NCBI RefSeq assembly: GCF_000164135.1
Contig: NZ_GG770557.1
Coordinates: 100,785-164,784 of the forward strand
Reading direction: 5' to 3'
DNA length: 64,000 bases
Source: Mycobacterium parascrofulaceum ATCC BAA-614
GTDB lineage: Bacteria > Actinomycetota > Actinomycetes > Mycobacteriales > Mycobacteriaceae
Shown here one piece after another: positions 9,721-18,929 of the stretch. Position 1 is the stretch's first letter, and each line of letters starts with the position of its first letter. The position numbers and the translations under genes are program-made. Under the pieces are notes generated by a model. It had not been told where the DNA came from. It searched no databases and saw nothing but the letters and a program-made list of their open reading frames with translations.

Positions 9721-9738
9721 GGATAGTTTTGGATAGTT
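9721..9738. promoter_or_regulatory. Direct repeat GGATAGTT in the ephD-dlaT gap
   Basis: Two identical octamers GGATAGTT begin at 9721 and 9731, one helical turn apart, 66-83 bp before the dlaT ATG. In-phase direct repeats like this can be a binding site for a dimeric regulator, or overlapping -10-like sequences. The element stands out in the GC-rich surroundings. Function is unproven. Confidence 0.35.
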
Positions 9739-9803
9739 ACTTCGAACGGCTAGCGAGATGTTCGACCCGCCCCGACCCACGAGCGATCGAGGAGTCAGAA
9801 AAG

Positions 9804-11591
9804 ATGGCCTTCTCCGTCCAGATGCCGGCACTCGGTGAGAGCGTCACCGAGGGGACGGTCACCCGCTGGCTCAAGCAGGAAGGCGACACGGTCGAACTCG
9901 ACGAACCCCTCGTCGAGGTGTCCACCGACAAGGTCGACACCGAAATCCCGTCGCCCGCGGCCGGTGTGCTGACGAAGATCGTCGCCCAGGAGGACGACAC
10001 CGTCGAGGTGGGCGGCGAACTGGCCGTCATCGGCGACTCGGCGGAGGGCGGTTCGGGGGCCGGCGGTTCGCAGGCGGCCCCGCAGGCGCCCAGCGAGCCC
10101 GAGCCGCAGGCCGAATCCACCCCGCCGGCCCAGCCGGAACCCGAGCCCCAGGCGGCCGCGCCGGAACCCGAGCCCGCCCGGCCGAGTTCCGGTGGCGGCG
10201 ACGCGACGCCGGTGTTGATGCCCGAACTCGGCGAGTCGGTGGCCGAGGGCACGGTGACCCGCTGGCTGAAGAAGGTCGGCGACTCCGTCCAGGTCGACGA
10301 GGCGCTGGTGGAGGTGTCCACCGACAAGGTGGACACCGAGATCCCGTCGCCGGTGGCCGGCGTCCTGGTCAGCATCACCGCCGAGGAGGACGCCACCGTG
10401 CCGGTCGGCGGCGAACTGGCCCGGATCGGCAGCGGCGCCGAGGCCGCGTCCGCTCCCCCGCCCCCGCCCGCACCCAAGCCGGAACCCAAACCCGAGCCCA
10501 AACCGGAACCCAAGGCCGAGGCGAAGCCCGAACCGCAGCCGATCGCCCAGCCCGAACCGGCGCCCGCACCCAAAGCCCAACCGCCGCAGGCGCAGCCGGC
10601 GGCCGAGCCCACCGGCTCGGGCCCGAACGGATCGCCCTACGTCACCCCGCTGGTGCGCAAGCTGGCCACCGAGCACGACATCGACCTGGCCCAGATCACC
10701 GGCACCGGGGTCGGTGGCCGCATCCGCAAGCAAGACGTGCTCGCGGCGGCGGAGGAGAAGCAACGCCAGAGCCAGGCCCCGAAGGCGCCCGCGCCGCCGC
10801 AGGCGCCGGCCGTCGACGGCAAGGCGGCTCAGCAGGCCCCGCCCACCCCGGCGCCGGCGCTGGCGCACCTGCGCGGCACCACGCAGAAGGCCAGCCGGAT
10901 CCGCCAGCTCACCGCCAACAAGACCCGGGAATCCCTGCAGGCCACCGCCCAGCTGACCCAGACCCACGAGGTCGACATGACCCGGATCGTCGGGCTGCGG
11001 GCCAGGGCGAAGTCCGCGTTCGCCGAGCGCGAGGGCGTGAACCTGACCTTCCTGCCGTTCATCGCCAGGGCCGTGATCGACGCGCTGAAGATCCACCCCA
11101 ACATCAACGCCAGCTACAACGAACAGACCAAGGAGATCACCTACTACGACGCCGAGCACCTGGGCTTCGCCGTCGACACCGAGCAGGGCCTGCTCTCCCC
11201 CGTCATCCACAACGCCGGCGACCTGTCGCTGGCCGGACTGGCCCGGGCCATCGCTGACATCGCCGCGCGCGCCCGGTCCGGCGACCTCAAGCCCGACGAG
11301 CTGTCCGGTGGCACGTTCACCATCACCAACATCGGCAGCCAGGGCGCGCTGTTCGACACCCCCATCCTGGTTCCGCCGCAGGCCGCCATGCTGGGCACCG
11401 GCGCCATCGTGAAGCGGCCCCGGGTGATCGTCGACGAATTCGGCAACGAGTCGATCGGCGTTCGGTCCGTCTGTTACCTCCCGCTGACGTATGACCACCG
11501 GCTCATCGACGGCGCTGACGCCGGGCGCTTCCTCACCACGATCAAGCACCGGCTCGAAGAAGGCGCGTTCGAGGCCGACTTGGGTCTTTAG
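9804..11591 (+). CDS. dlaT: Dihydrolipoamide acyltransferase E2 (DlaT)
   Basis: E2 core of the pyruvate dehydrogenase complex; in mycobacteria it also serves a peroxidase pathway with AhpD/AhpC. The 595 residues hold two lipoyl domains with the lipoyl lysines Lys43 and Lys175 (both in STDKVDTEI), a peripheral-subunit-binding domain (about residues 275-315), and the C-terminal acyltransferase with the catalytic His565 in DHRLIDG. Linkers are Pro/Ala/Glu-rich, with EPKPEPKP repeats at about 223-245. It is roughly 40 aa longer than the M. tuberculosis protein, all in the linkers. The ATG at 9804 follows GAGGAG; an upstream frame from 9696 is rejected. lipB/lipA downstream supply its cofactor. 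Confidence 0.95.
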   Translation: MAFSVQMPALGESVTEGTVTRWLKQEGDTVELDEPLVEVSTDKVDTEIPSPAAGVLTKIVAQEDDTVEVGGELAVIGDSAEGGSGAGGSQAAPQAPSEPEPQAESTPPAQPEPEPQAAAPEPEPARPSSGGGDATPVLMPELGESVAEGTVTRWLKKVGDSVQVDEALVEVSTDKVDTEIPSPVAGVLVSITAEEDATVPVGGELARIGSGAEAASAPPPPPAPKPEPKPEPKPEPKAEAKPEPQPIAQPEPAPAPKAQPPQAQPAAEPTGSGPNGSPYVTPLVRKLATEHDIDLAQITGTGVGGRIRKQDVLAAAEEKQRQSQAPKAPAPPQAPAVDGKAAQQAPPTPAPALAHLRGTTQKASRIRQLTANKTRESLQATAQLTQTHEVDMTRIVGLRARAKSAFAEREGVNLTFLPFIARAVIDALKIHPNINASYNEQTKEITYYDAEHLGFAVDTEQGLLSPVIHNAGDLSLAGLARAIADIAARARSGDLKPDELSGGTFTITNIGSQGALFDTPILVPPQAAMLGTGAIVKRPRVIVDEFGNESIGVRSVCYLPLTYDHRLIDGADAGRFLTTIKHRLEEGAFEADLGL

Positions 11592-11605
11592 GGGGCTGGC
11601 GAACC

Positions 11606-12517
11606 GTGGCCAAGCCCGTCATCGCGATCGCGGGTTCATCCGGCCTGATCGGATCCGCCCTGACCGCGGCGCTGCGTGCCGCCGACCACCGGGTGCTGCG
11701 CGTCGTGCGCCGGGCACCGTCGAACTCCGACGAACTGCACTGGAACCCCGAGAGCGGCGAGTTCGACGTCGACGCGATCTGCGGGGTGGACGCCGTCGTC
11801 AATCTGTGCGGGGTCAACGTCGGCCAGCGCCGCTGGTCGGGTGCCTTCAAGCAGGGCTTGCGGGACAGCCGCATCGCTCCCACCGAGGTCTTGGCGCACG
11901 CCGTCGCCGAGGCCGGGGTGGCGACCCTGGTCAACGCCAGCGCGGTGGGCTACTACGGCAACACCAAGGATCGGGTGGTCGACGAAAACGACCGTGCCGG
12001 AAAGGGTTTCCTGGCCCAGCTGTGCGAAGACTGGGAAGCCGCGACGCTGCCGGCGCAATACGGCGGCGCCCGGGTGGTGCTGGCCCGCACCGGGCTGGTG
12101 TTCTCCCCCGCGGGCGGCGCGCTGGGGCGGTTGCGGCCGTTGTTCCGCACGGGCCTCGGCGCCCGGCTGGGCAGTGGCCGCCAGTACATGTCGTGGATCA
12201 CCCTGGAAGACGAGGTGCGCGCGCTGCTGTTCGCCATCTCCAACACCGCGCTGTCGGGCCCGGTGAACATGACCGGTCCCGCGCCGGTCACCAACGCCGA
12301 ATTCACCACCGCGTTCGGTCGAGCGATCAACCGCCCGACCCCGTTCATGGTGCCGGGCTTCGCGGTGCGCGCCGCGCTCGGCGAGTTCGCCGACGAGGGC
12401 GTGCTCGTCGGCCAGCGGGCCATCCCGTCGGCGCTGGAGCGGGCCGGTTTCCAGTTCCACCACAACACCATTGGCGAGGCGCTCGGCTACGCCACCGCCC
12501 GCCGCGACCACGACTAG
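11606..12517 (+). CDS. NAD-dependent epimerase family protein (SDR39U1/YfcH type, Rv2216-like)
   Basis: A 303-aa extended SDR with an N-terminal nucleotide-binding [10 protein letters not shown] at residues about 8-17, then [15 protein letters not shown] and the C-terminal DUF1731-like part ([16 protein letters not shown]). Members are also called TIGR01777 proteins; their reaction is not established. The start is GTG 11606, 14 bp after dlaT, which suggests the same transcript. The position between dlaT and lipB is the same in M. tuberculosis. It is followed by a cluster of palindromic repeats. Confidence 0.9.
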   Translation: MAKPVIAIAGSSGLIGSALTAALRAADHRVLRVVRRAPSNSDELHWNPESGEFDVDAICGVDAVVNLCGVNVGQRRWSGAFKQGLRDSRIAPTEVLAHAVAEAGVATLVNASAVGYYGNTKDRVVDENDRAGKGFLAQLCEDWEAATLPAQYGGARVVLARTGLVFSPAGGALGRLRPLFRTGLGARLGSGRQYMSWITLEDEVRALLFAISNTALSGPVNMTGPAPVTNAEFTTAFGRAINRPTPFMVPGFAVRAALGEFADEGVLVGQRAIPSALERAGFQFHHNTIGEALGYATARRDHD

Positions 12518-12536
12518 CGGCGCCGCACCCCCGAAC

Positions 12537-12650
12537 GTCACGCCAGCGTGGCTGACGCCGCCGAGCGTCACGCCAGCGTGACTGCCGCCCCCGCGCCCCC
12601 GAGTGTCACGCCAGCGTGGCTGACGCCCCCGAGTGTCACGCTAGCGTGAC
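12537..12650. repeat. Four copies of the GTCACGCCAGCGTGAC palindromic repeat
   Basis: Copies at 12537-12552, 12567-12582, 12605-12620 and 12635-12650, spaced 30, 38 and 30 bp apart. The second is a 7-bp-arm hairpin with CA at its centre. The last has GTCACGCTAGCGTGAC, a perfect 16-bp palindrome. The spacers are C/G-rich and short (CCCCCGAGT-like), so this is not a CRISPR. The cluster separates the epimerase gene from lipB and lies just upstream of the lipB start. Confidence 0.9.
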
Positions 12651-12692
12651 GCCGCGTCGCGGCGTCAGCGCCCGGCGAGTACCGTCGCGGAC

Positions 12693-13391
12693 GTGATCGC
12701 TTCCATCCGGTCCAGCCGGGCCGCGATCGACGTCCGCCAGCTCGGAACCGTCGAATACCGCACCGCCTGGCAGCTGCAGCGGGAGCTGGCCGACGCCAGG
12801 GTCGCCGGCGGCAACGACACCCTGCTGCTGCTGGAGCATTCGCCGGTCTACACCGCGGGGCGCCGCACCGAGCCGCACGAGCGACCGGTGAACGGCACCC
12901 CCGTCGTCGACACCGACCGCGGCGGCAAGATCACCTGGCACGGCCCCGGGCAACTCGTCGGCTATCCGATCATCGGGCTGGGCGAACCGCTCGACGTGGT
13001 GAATTACGTCCGGCGCCTGGAAGAGGCGCTGATCAAGGTGTGCGCCGACCTGGGCCTGGACACCTGCCGCGTGCACGGCCGGTCCGGGGTGTGGGTGGCG
13101 GGCGACGGGGCACGGCCCGACCGCAAGGTCGCCGCGATCGGCGTCCGGGTCTCGCGGGCGACCACCCTGCACGGGTTCGCGCTCAACTGCGACTGCGACC
13201 TCGGCGCGTTCGCGACGATCGTCCCGTGCGGCATCACCGACGCCGGCGTGACGTCGTTGTCGGCGGAGCTGGGACGCCCGGTGGCGGTCGACGACGTCCG
13301 CGCGGCCGTCGCCGGCGCCGTCTGCGCCGCCCTGGACGGCGCCCTGCCGGTCCGGGAACACCCCGGCACGCGCGTAGCATCAGCCATGTGA
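12693..13391 (+). CDS. lipB: Octanoyl-[ACP]-protein octanoyltransferase
   Basis: Transfers octanoate from acyl carrier protein to lipoyl domains of E2 and H proteins, the first step of lipoyl assembly. The 232-aa protein has [12 protein letters not shown] near the N-terminus, [17 protein letters not shown], and the acyl-thioester cysteine Cys179 in VPCGITDAG with the lysine in RKVAAIGV. The start is GTG 12693. Its TGA (13389-13391) overlaps the lipA GTG by 4 nt, indicating coupled translation. Confidence 0.96.
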   Translation: MIASIRSSRAAIDVRQLGTVEYRTAWQLQRELADARVAGGNDTLLLLEHSPVYTAGRRTEPHERPVNGTPVVDTDRGGKITWHGPGQLVGYPIIGLGEPLDVVNYVRRLEEALIKVCADLGLDTCRVHGRSGVWVAGDGARPDRKVAAIGVRVSRATTLHGFALNCDCDLGAFATIVPCGITDAGVTSLSAELGRPVAVDDVRAAVAGAVCAALDGALPVREHPGTRVASAM

Positions 13392-14311
13392 CTGTCGCAC
13401 CCGAAGGACGCAAACTGCTGCGCCTCGAGGTCCGCAACGCGCAAACCCCGATCGAACGCAAGCCGCCGTGGATCAAGGTCAGGGCCCGCATGGGGCCCGA
13501 ATACACCCAGTTGAAGGGCCTGGTCCGCCGCGAGGGGCTGCACACGGTCTGCGAAGAGGCCGGCTGCCCCAACATCTTCGAATGCTGGGAGGACCGGGAA
13601 GCCACCTTCCTCATCGGTGGTGACCAGTGCACTCGGCGCTGTGACTTCTGCCAGATCGACACCGGGAAGCCGGCCGCGCTGGACCGCGACGAGCCGAGGC
13701 GCGTCGCCGACAGCGTGCGGACCATGGGGCTGCGCTACGCCACCATCACCGGGGTGGCCCGCGACGACCTGCCCGACGGCGGGGCCTGGCTGTACGCCGA
13801 GACGGTGCGCGCGATCAAGGAGCTCAACCCGGCGACGGGCGTCGAGCTGTTGATCCCCGACTTCAACGGCGAGCCGGCACGCCTTGCCGAGGTGTTCGAA
13901 TCACGGCCGGAAGTGTTGGCGCACAACGTCGAAACCGTGCCCCGCATCTTCAAGCGGGTCCGCCCGGCCTTCAGCTACCAGCGCAGCCTCGACGTCATCA
14001 CCGCGGCGCGTGACGCCGGGCTGGTCACCAAGAGCAACCTGATCCTCGGGCTGGGCGAGACCCCCGACGAGGTGCGCACCGCCCTGGCCGACCTCCGGGG
14101 TGCGGGCTGCGACATCGTCACCATCACCCAATACCTGCGGCCGTCGACGCGGCACCACCCGGTCGAGCGCTGGGTGCGGCCCGAGGAGTTCGTCGAGTTC
14201 GCCCGGCATGCCGAGGGGCTGGGCTTCGCCGGGGTGCTGGCCGGGCCGCTGGTGCGGTCGTCCTATCGGGCGGGCCGGCTCTACGAGCAAGCCGCGCGTA
14301 CCCGCGCCTGA
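13388..14311 (+). CDS. lipA: Lipoyl synthase (radical SAM)
   Basis: Inserts two sulfurs into protein-bound octanoate. The 307 residues contain the auxiliary-cluster cysteines in [12 protein letters not shown] and the radical-SAM cluster motif CTRRCDFC. The start is GTG 13388, inside the lipB stop (GTGA overlap), giving [14 protein letters not shown], matching the mycobacterial N-terminus. An in-frame extension upstream is a shadow of lipB. Substrate proteins in this window are DlaT; the GcvT-partner H protein is not present. Confidence 0.97.
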   Translation: MTVAPEGRKLLRLEVRNAQTPIERKPPWIKVRARMGPEYTQLKGLVRREGLHTVCEEAGCPNIFECWEDREATFLIGGDQCTRRCDFCQIDTGKPAALDRDEPRRVADSVRTMGLRYATITGVARDDLPDGGAWLYAETVRAIKELNPATGVELLIPDFNGEPARLAEVFESRPEVLAHNVETVPRIFKRVRPAFSYQRSLDVITAARDAGLVTKSNLILGLGETPDEVRTALADLRGAGCDIVTITQYLRPSTRHHPVERWVRPEEFVEFARHAEGLGFAGVLAGPLVRSSYRAGRLYEQAARTRA

Positions 14312-14358
14312 GGACGCCGCGCCGCCGTGGCGGCGCCGCCGGTACGTATTCTTTGACT

Positions 14359-15111
14359 ATGGCTAAACCCCGCACCGCCGCTGAGAACAAGGCCGCCCGG
14401 GCGCAGGCGCAGGCCGCGCGCAAGGCCGCCGCCAAGGAGCGCCGCGCCCAGCTGTGGCAGGCGTTCAACCTGCAGCGTCGCGAGGACAAGCGGCTGCTGC
14501 CCTACATGATCGGCGCCTTCGTTTTGATCGTGGCCGCCTCGGTGGGGGTCGGTGTGTGGGCCGGCGGGCTGACGATGATCACGCTGATCCCGCTGGGGGT
14601 GGTGCTGGGCGCGCTGGCGGCCTTCATCGTGTTCGGCCGGCGCGCCCAGAAGAGCATCTACAGCAAGGCCGAGGGCCAAACCGGCGCGGCCGCATGGGCT
14701 TTGGACAACCTGCGCGGCAAATGGCGAGTCACCCCCGGCGTGGCCGCAACCGGCCACCTCGACGCGGTGCACCGGGTCATCGGCCGGCCCGGCGTCATCC
14801 TGGTCGGGGAAGGGTCGTCGGCCCGGGTCCGGCCGCTGCTGGCACAGGAGAAGAAGCGCACCGCGCGGCTGATCGGCGACGTGCCGATCTACGACTTCGT
14901 CGTCGGCAACGGGGATGACGAGGTTCCGCTGGCCAAGTTGGAGCGCCACCTCAACCGCCTGCCGGCCAACATCACCGTCAAACAGATGGACACGCTGGAG
15001 TCCCGGTTGGCCGCGCTGGGGACGCGGGCCGGCGCCGCCGTCCTGCCGAAGGGGCCGCTGCCCAACGCCGGCAAGATGCGCGGGGTGCAGCGCACCGTCC
15101 GCCGGAAGTAA
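14359..15111 (+). CDS. DUF4191 membrane protein (Rv2219-like)
   Basis: A 250-aa protein, equal in length to M. tuberculosis Rv2219. A basic, Ala-rich N-terminus (about residues 1-48) precedes two adjacent membrane helices (about 51-95). A cytoplasmic domain follows, with WALDNLRGKWRVTPGVAAT and a basic C-terminal tail. The ATG at 14359 is chosen over a TTG two codons upstream. No catalytic motif is recognisable. Conserved next to lipA in actinobacteria, so a link to lipoate or to the following glnA1 region is possible but unproven. Confidence 0.9.
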   Translation: MAKPRTAAENKAARAQAQAARKAAAKERRAQLWQAFNLQRREDKRLLPYMIGAFVLIVAASVGVGVWAGGLTMITLIPLGVVLGALAAFIVFGRRAQKSIYSKAEGQTGAAAWALDNLRGKWRVTPGVAATGHLDAVHRVIGRPGVILVGEGSSARVRPLLAQEKKRTARLIGDVPIYDFVVGNGDDEVPLAKLERHLNRLPANITVKQMDTLESRLAALGTRAGAAVLPKGPLPNAGKMRGVQRTVRRK

Positions 15112-15134
15112 CGCGGCGGATCGCCGCCATCGCT

Positions 15135-15557
15135 TCAGCGACGCACCACCGCCGTCGCCGTCAGCCGATCCTGCAGGCCGCGGCCGTCCCAGTCGGTGAA
15201 CAACGCGGGCACGACGGTCCCGACGAGCACGCCCCGCACCACCGCCCGGACGATGCCGACCGCCCCCTGCCCGTCGACCGTGACCACCCGCAGGCCCAGC
15301 GCCAGCTGCCCGGGCGTGAAGCCGAACAGCCGCACCGAGACCACACCCAGCACGAACCAGATGGCCAGCACGGCCGTCGACAGCGTGTGTTCGGAAAACG
15401 CGCCGAAACGCAGGGCCAGCGCCGCCAGTCCGTAGGAGATCAGCCAATCGATCATCAGAGCGCCCAGCCGCCGTCCCATCGGGGCCAGGGAACCCGGCCC
15501 GTTTTCCGGCAGGCCCAGCCGCTCGCCCGGGTAGGCGGATCGCGATTCCGGCGTCAT
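15135..15557 (-). CDS. RDD family membrane protein (Rv2219A-like)
   Basis: A 140-aa protein with the RDD pattern: an Arg in GRRLGALMIDWLISYG (RDD-type first helix with Asp), a second helix ending in VRLFGFTPGQLALGLRVV, and a final Asp-rich DGRGLQDR segment. The ATG at 15557 gives the same length as I recall for Rv2219A; the frame remains open upstream to about 15704 but without support. It points away from glnA1, so the 244-bp gap holds two divergent promoters. The function of RDD proteins is mostly unknown; some affect ion exchange. Confidence 0.88.
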   Translation of the reverse strand: MTPESRSAYPGERLGLPENGPGSLAPMGRRLGALMIDWLISYGLAALALRFGAFSEHTLSTAVLAIWFVLGVVSVRLFGFTPGQLALGLRVVTVDGQGAVGIVRAVVRGVLVGTVVPALFTDWDGRGLQDRLTATAVVRR

Positions 15558-15711
15558 CGGCCGAGACCGGCGTTCGGCGTCCCGACCTGCCCGGCCCGGG
15601 GCGGGAAGACAACGCTGCGCCCGCGCGCGGGACCAGATACGATCTTGCGATCCATGGCCCCACAATAGAACCGCCGCCGGTGCCGCCTCTTTTGTGGACG
15701 ACACCGGTCGC

Positions 15712-15749
15712 GTAACCTGCGCGCAACACGGGGTTGACTGGCGGGCAAC
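15712..15749 (+). promoter_or_regulatory. Four-box GlnR-type binding site upstream of glnA1
   Basis: Reading rightward: GTAAC (15712-15716), 6 nt, GCAAC (15723-15727), 6 nt, TTGAC (15734-15738), 6 nt, GCAAC (15745-15749). This a-b-a-b spacing matches the actinobacterial GlnR consensus gTnAC-n6-GaAAC repeated twice. It ends 52 bp before the glnA1 start. The TTGAC box may double as a -35 element. The other sequence of the 15558-15801 gap shows nothing else clear except a TACGAT -10-like hexamer at 15638. Confidence 0.7.
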
Positions 15750-15801
15750 ATCTGCTCCATAGCGTCAGGCCGCGGATCTCACCGAGTAAAGGAGCATTTC
15801 T

Positions 15802-17238
<1,437 letters not shown>

Positions 17239-17248
17239 GCCTGAACAA

Positions 17249-17288
17249 CGAAAGCGCCCGCGCGATCGGTATCGCGCGGGCGCTTTCG
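17249..17288. terminator. 18-bp perfect hairpin after glnA1
   Basis: Arms 17249-17266 and 17271-17288 are perfectly complementary (CGAAAGCGCCCGCGCGAT and its complement) around a CGGT loop. There is no long T-tract, as is common in mycobacteria. It lies 10 bp after the glnA1 stop and between convergent genes, so it can act in both directions. The rest of the gap to 17400 shows no other feature. Confidence 0.85.
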
Positions 17289-17400
17289 CCTTGGTGGGCG
17301 GCCGTCTCGGCTAAACACGAACAGCAGGTAGGCGAGAGCTCCGAAGCGAACGACGACTCATAAACCTCTGCGAACGTCCGCGGCGCGTCGTCGCAACAGG

Positions 17401-18285
17401 TTATGTGTCGCGGCGCGCCGGGAAGGAAGCGTCGAGCGCCAGGTCCTTGCGGAACCGCTGCATGCCATCGATCTTGTCGTCCAGCGACGCGTCCGGCCCG
17501 GTGTAGAACATCCAGGGCATGGTGATGATGCCCGTGATGCCGGCGTCGGCGGCGCGCTGGTAGTCGGCGGTGGTGAACGCGTCGGTCAGCGGCGTGAGGA
17601 TGGTGAAATCGTCCATCGACAAACCGTTTTCGGCCCGCAACTCCCGCAACCGGCCCACCGCCTCGATGGCTCGTTCGGTCTTGATCAGGTCGCCGATCCA
17701 GCCGTCGTTGCGGGCGGCGCGGCGCAGCGCGATGTCGCTGAGCCCGCCGACGTACACCGGGATCGGCGGCGGCGTCGGCTCCATCTCGAGCCGCGGCGCG
17801 GTGTAGAACGCGCCCTCGAACTCCGTCCAGCCCGGGCGCCACAGCGCCCGCATCAGGTGGATGATCTCGTCGGTCCGCTTCCCACGCGCCTCGAAGCGTT
17901 CGCCCATCAACGCGAATTCCTCCCGGCACCAGCCGACGCCGATGCCGAGCTCCACCCGTCCCGACGCCAGAACCGCCGCGGTGCCAATGGCTTTGGCGGC
18001 CGAATACGGGTTTCGCATCGCCGGGATGTAGACGGTGGTGACGAACCGCAGGCGCGTGGTGACCTGAGCCAGCGCCCCGGCCAGCACCCACGGATCGGGC
18101 CAGTCGGTGAACGGCTGCCAGCGCCGCTCGCCGTCCTTGGTGTAGGGGTACGGCGTGTCCAGCGTCTCCAGGTTGACGACGTGGTCGGGAATCCCGATGC
18201 CGTCGTAGCCGAGTTCGTCTGCGGCCCTGGCGAGCTCGATGATCTCGCGGGTGTTCAAAAAGGCGCTGCTGATGTAGAACTTCAT
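17401..18285 (-). CDS. Luciferase-like, probably F420-dependent oxidoreductase (TIGR03619 type)
   Basis: A 294-aa TIM-barrel protein of the luciferase-like family. Visible features are AADELGYDGIGIPDHVV, TTRLRFVTTVYIP and the family block ASGRVELGIGVGWCREEF, then PPPIPVYVGGLS. Mycobacterial members usually use F420 rather than FMN; substrate unknown. The ATG at 18285 overlaps the TGA of the thioesterase gene by 4 nt (ATGA). It is the last gene of a leftward set beginning with glnE. I do not recall it between glnA1 and glnE in M. tuberculosis. Confidence 0.87.
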   Translation of the reverse strand: MKFYISSAFLNTREIIELARAADELGYDGIGIPDHVVNLETLDTPYPYTKDGERRWQPFTDWPDPWVLAGALAQVTTRLRFVTTVYIPAMRNPYSAAKAIGTAAVLASGRVELGIGVGWCREEFALMGERFEARGKRTDEIIHLMRALWRPGWTEFEGAFYTAPRLEMEPTPPPIPVYVGGLSDIALRRAARNDGWIGDLIKTERAIEAVGRLRELRAENGLSMDDFTILTPLTDAFTTADYQRAADAGITGIITMPWMFYTGPDASLDDKIDGMQRFRKDLALDASFPARRDT

Positions 18286-18929
18286 TCCGCTTCCCGCGCC
18301 CACGCCGGCTCGATGAAGACGCCCTCGGCCTCCACGGTGACGCCCGCGGCGTCCGAAATGGTGCCGCGCGCAAAGACTTTGCGTCCCTCCTTGCCGTCGA
18401 CCCACGCCTCGCAGCGGAGCGGGCCCAGCGGGGTCCCGCGCAGGTACTTCACCGTGATCGTCCCGGTGAAACGGGCCTTGGACAGCCCTTCGCTGGCCGC
18501 CTCGCCGAGCATGTGGTCGAGCACGAGGGCGCTGACGCCGCCATGCACCAGCTTGGGCGGGCCCTCGTAGGCCGACCCGAGCACGAACTCGCTCCAGCAG
18601 CGCCCGCCGCCGTCGTGGTGGATGATGAGCGGCGGCGCGATCGGATTGCCCAGGCCGATCGCGGCGTTGCCCAGCGTCAGCGGTCGCGCGCCGTCGACGC
18701 GGTAGCTCACCCCGATCGGCCGGGTCCGTTGCCGCAACGACTTGGTGACGGCCTCGATCGCGGTGCGCGCGTCGGCGACGACGTCGTCGTCGGCCGCGGT
18801 GTGGATGGTGGCGTCGATGAGTTCCCGGACGGCGTCGGCCAGCGGGGCGTACCGGGCAGTCACCCGTTGCGCCTCCTCCGCGTCGAGCACCTCGAATATG
18901 GCGTCCAACGCGCCGGTCTCCTGACTCAA
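18282..18929 (-). CDS. PaaI-type hotdog thioesterase
   Basis: A 215-aa protein whose C-terminal half (about residues 90-215) is a hotdog thioesterase: [18 protein letters not shown] carries the family HGG motif. The N-terminal 80 residues are a helical extension. The start is TTG 18929, overlapping the glnE stop as TTGA. No in-frame ATG or GTG exists close by, and the frame further upstream is a glnE shadow. Probably hydrolyses an acyl-CoA. It is translationally linked to glnE before it and to the oxidoreductase after it. Confidence 0.83.
   Translation of the reverse strand: MSQETGALDAIFEVLDAEEAQRVTARYAPLADAVRELIDATIHTAADDDVVADARTAIEAVTKSLRQRTRPIGVSYRVDGARPLTLGNAAIGLGNPIAPPLIIHHDGGGRCWSEFVLGSAYEGPPKLVHGGVSALVLDHMLGEAASEGLSKARFTGTITVKYLRGTPLGPLRCEAWVDGKEGRKVFARGTISDAAGVTVEAEGVFIEPAWAREAE

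Noticed and set aside
12537..12650. CRISPR-like array of four repeats
   Set aside because: The repeats are 16-bp palindromes with 14-22 bp low-complexity spacers that are partly alike, no cas genes are nearby, and the same element occurs singly or in short runs elsewhere.
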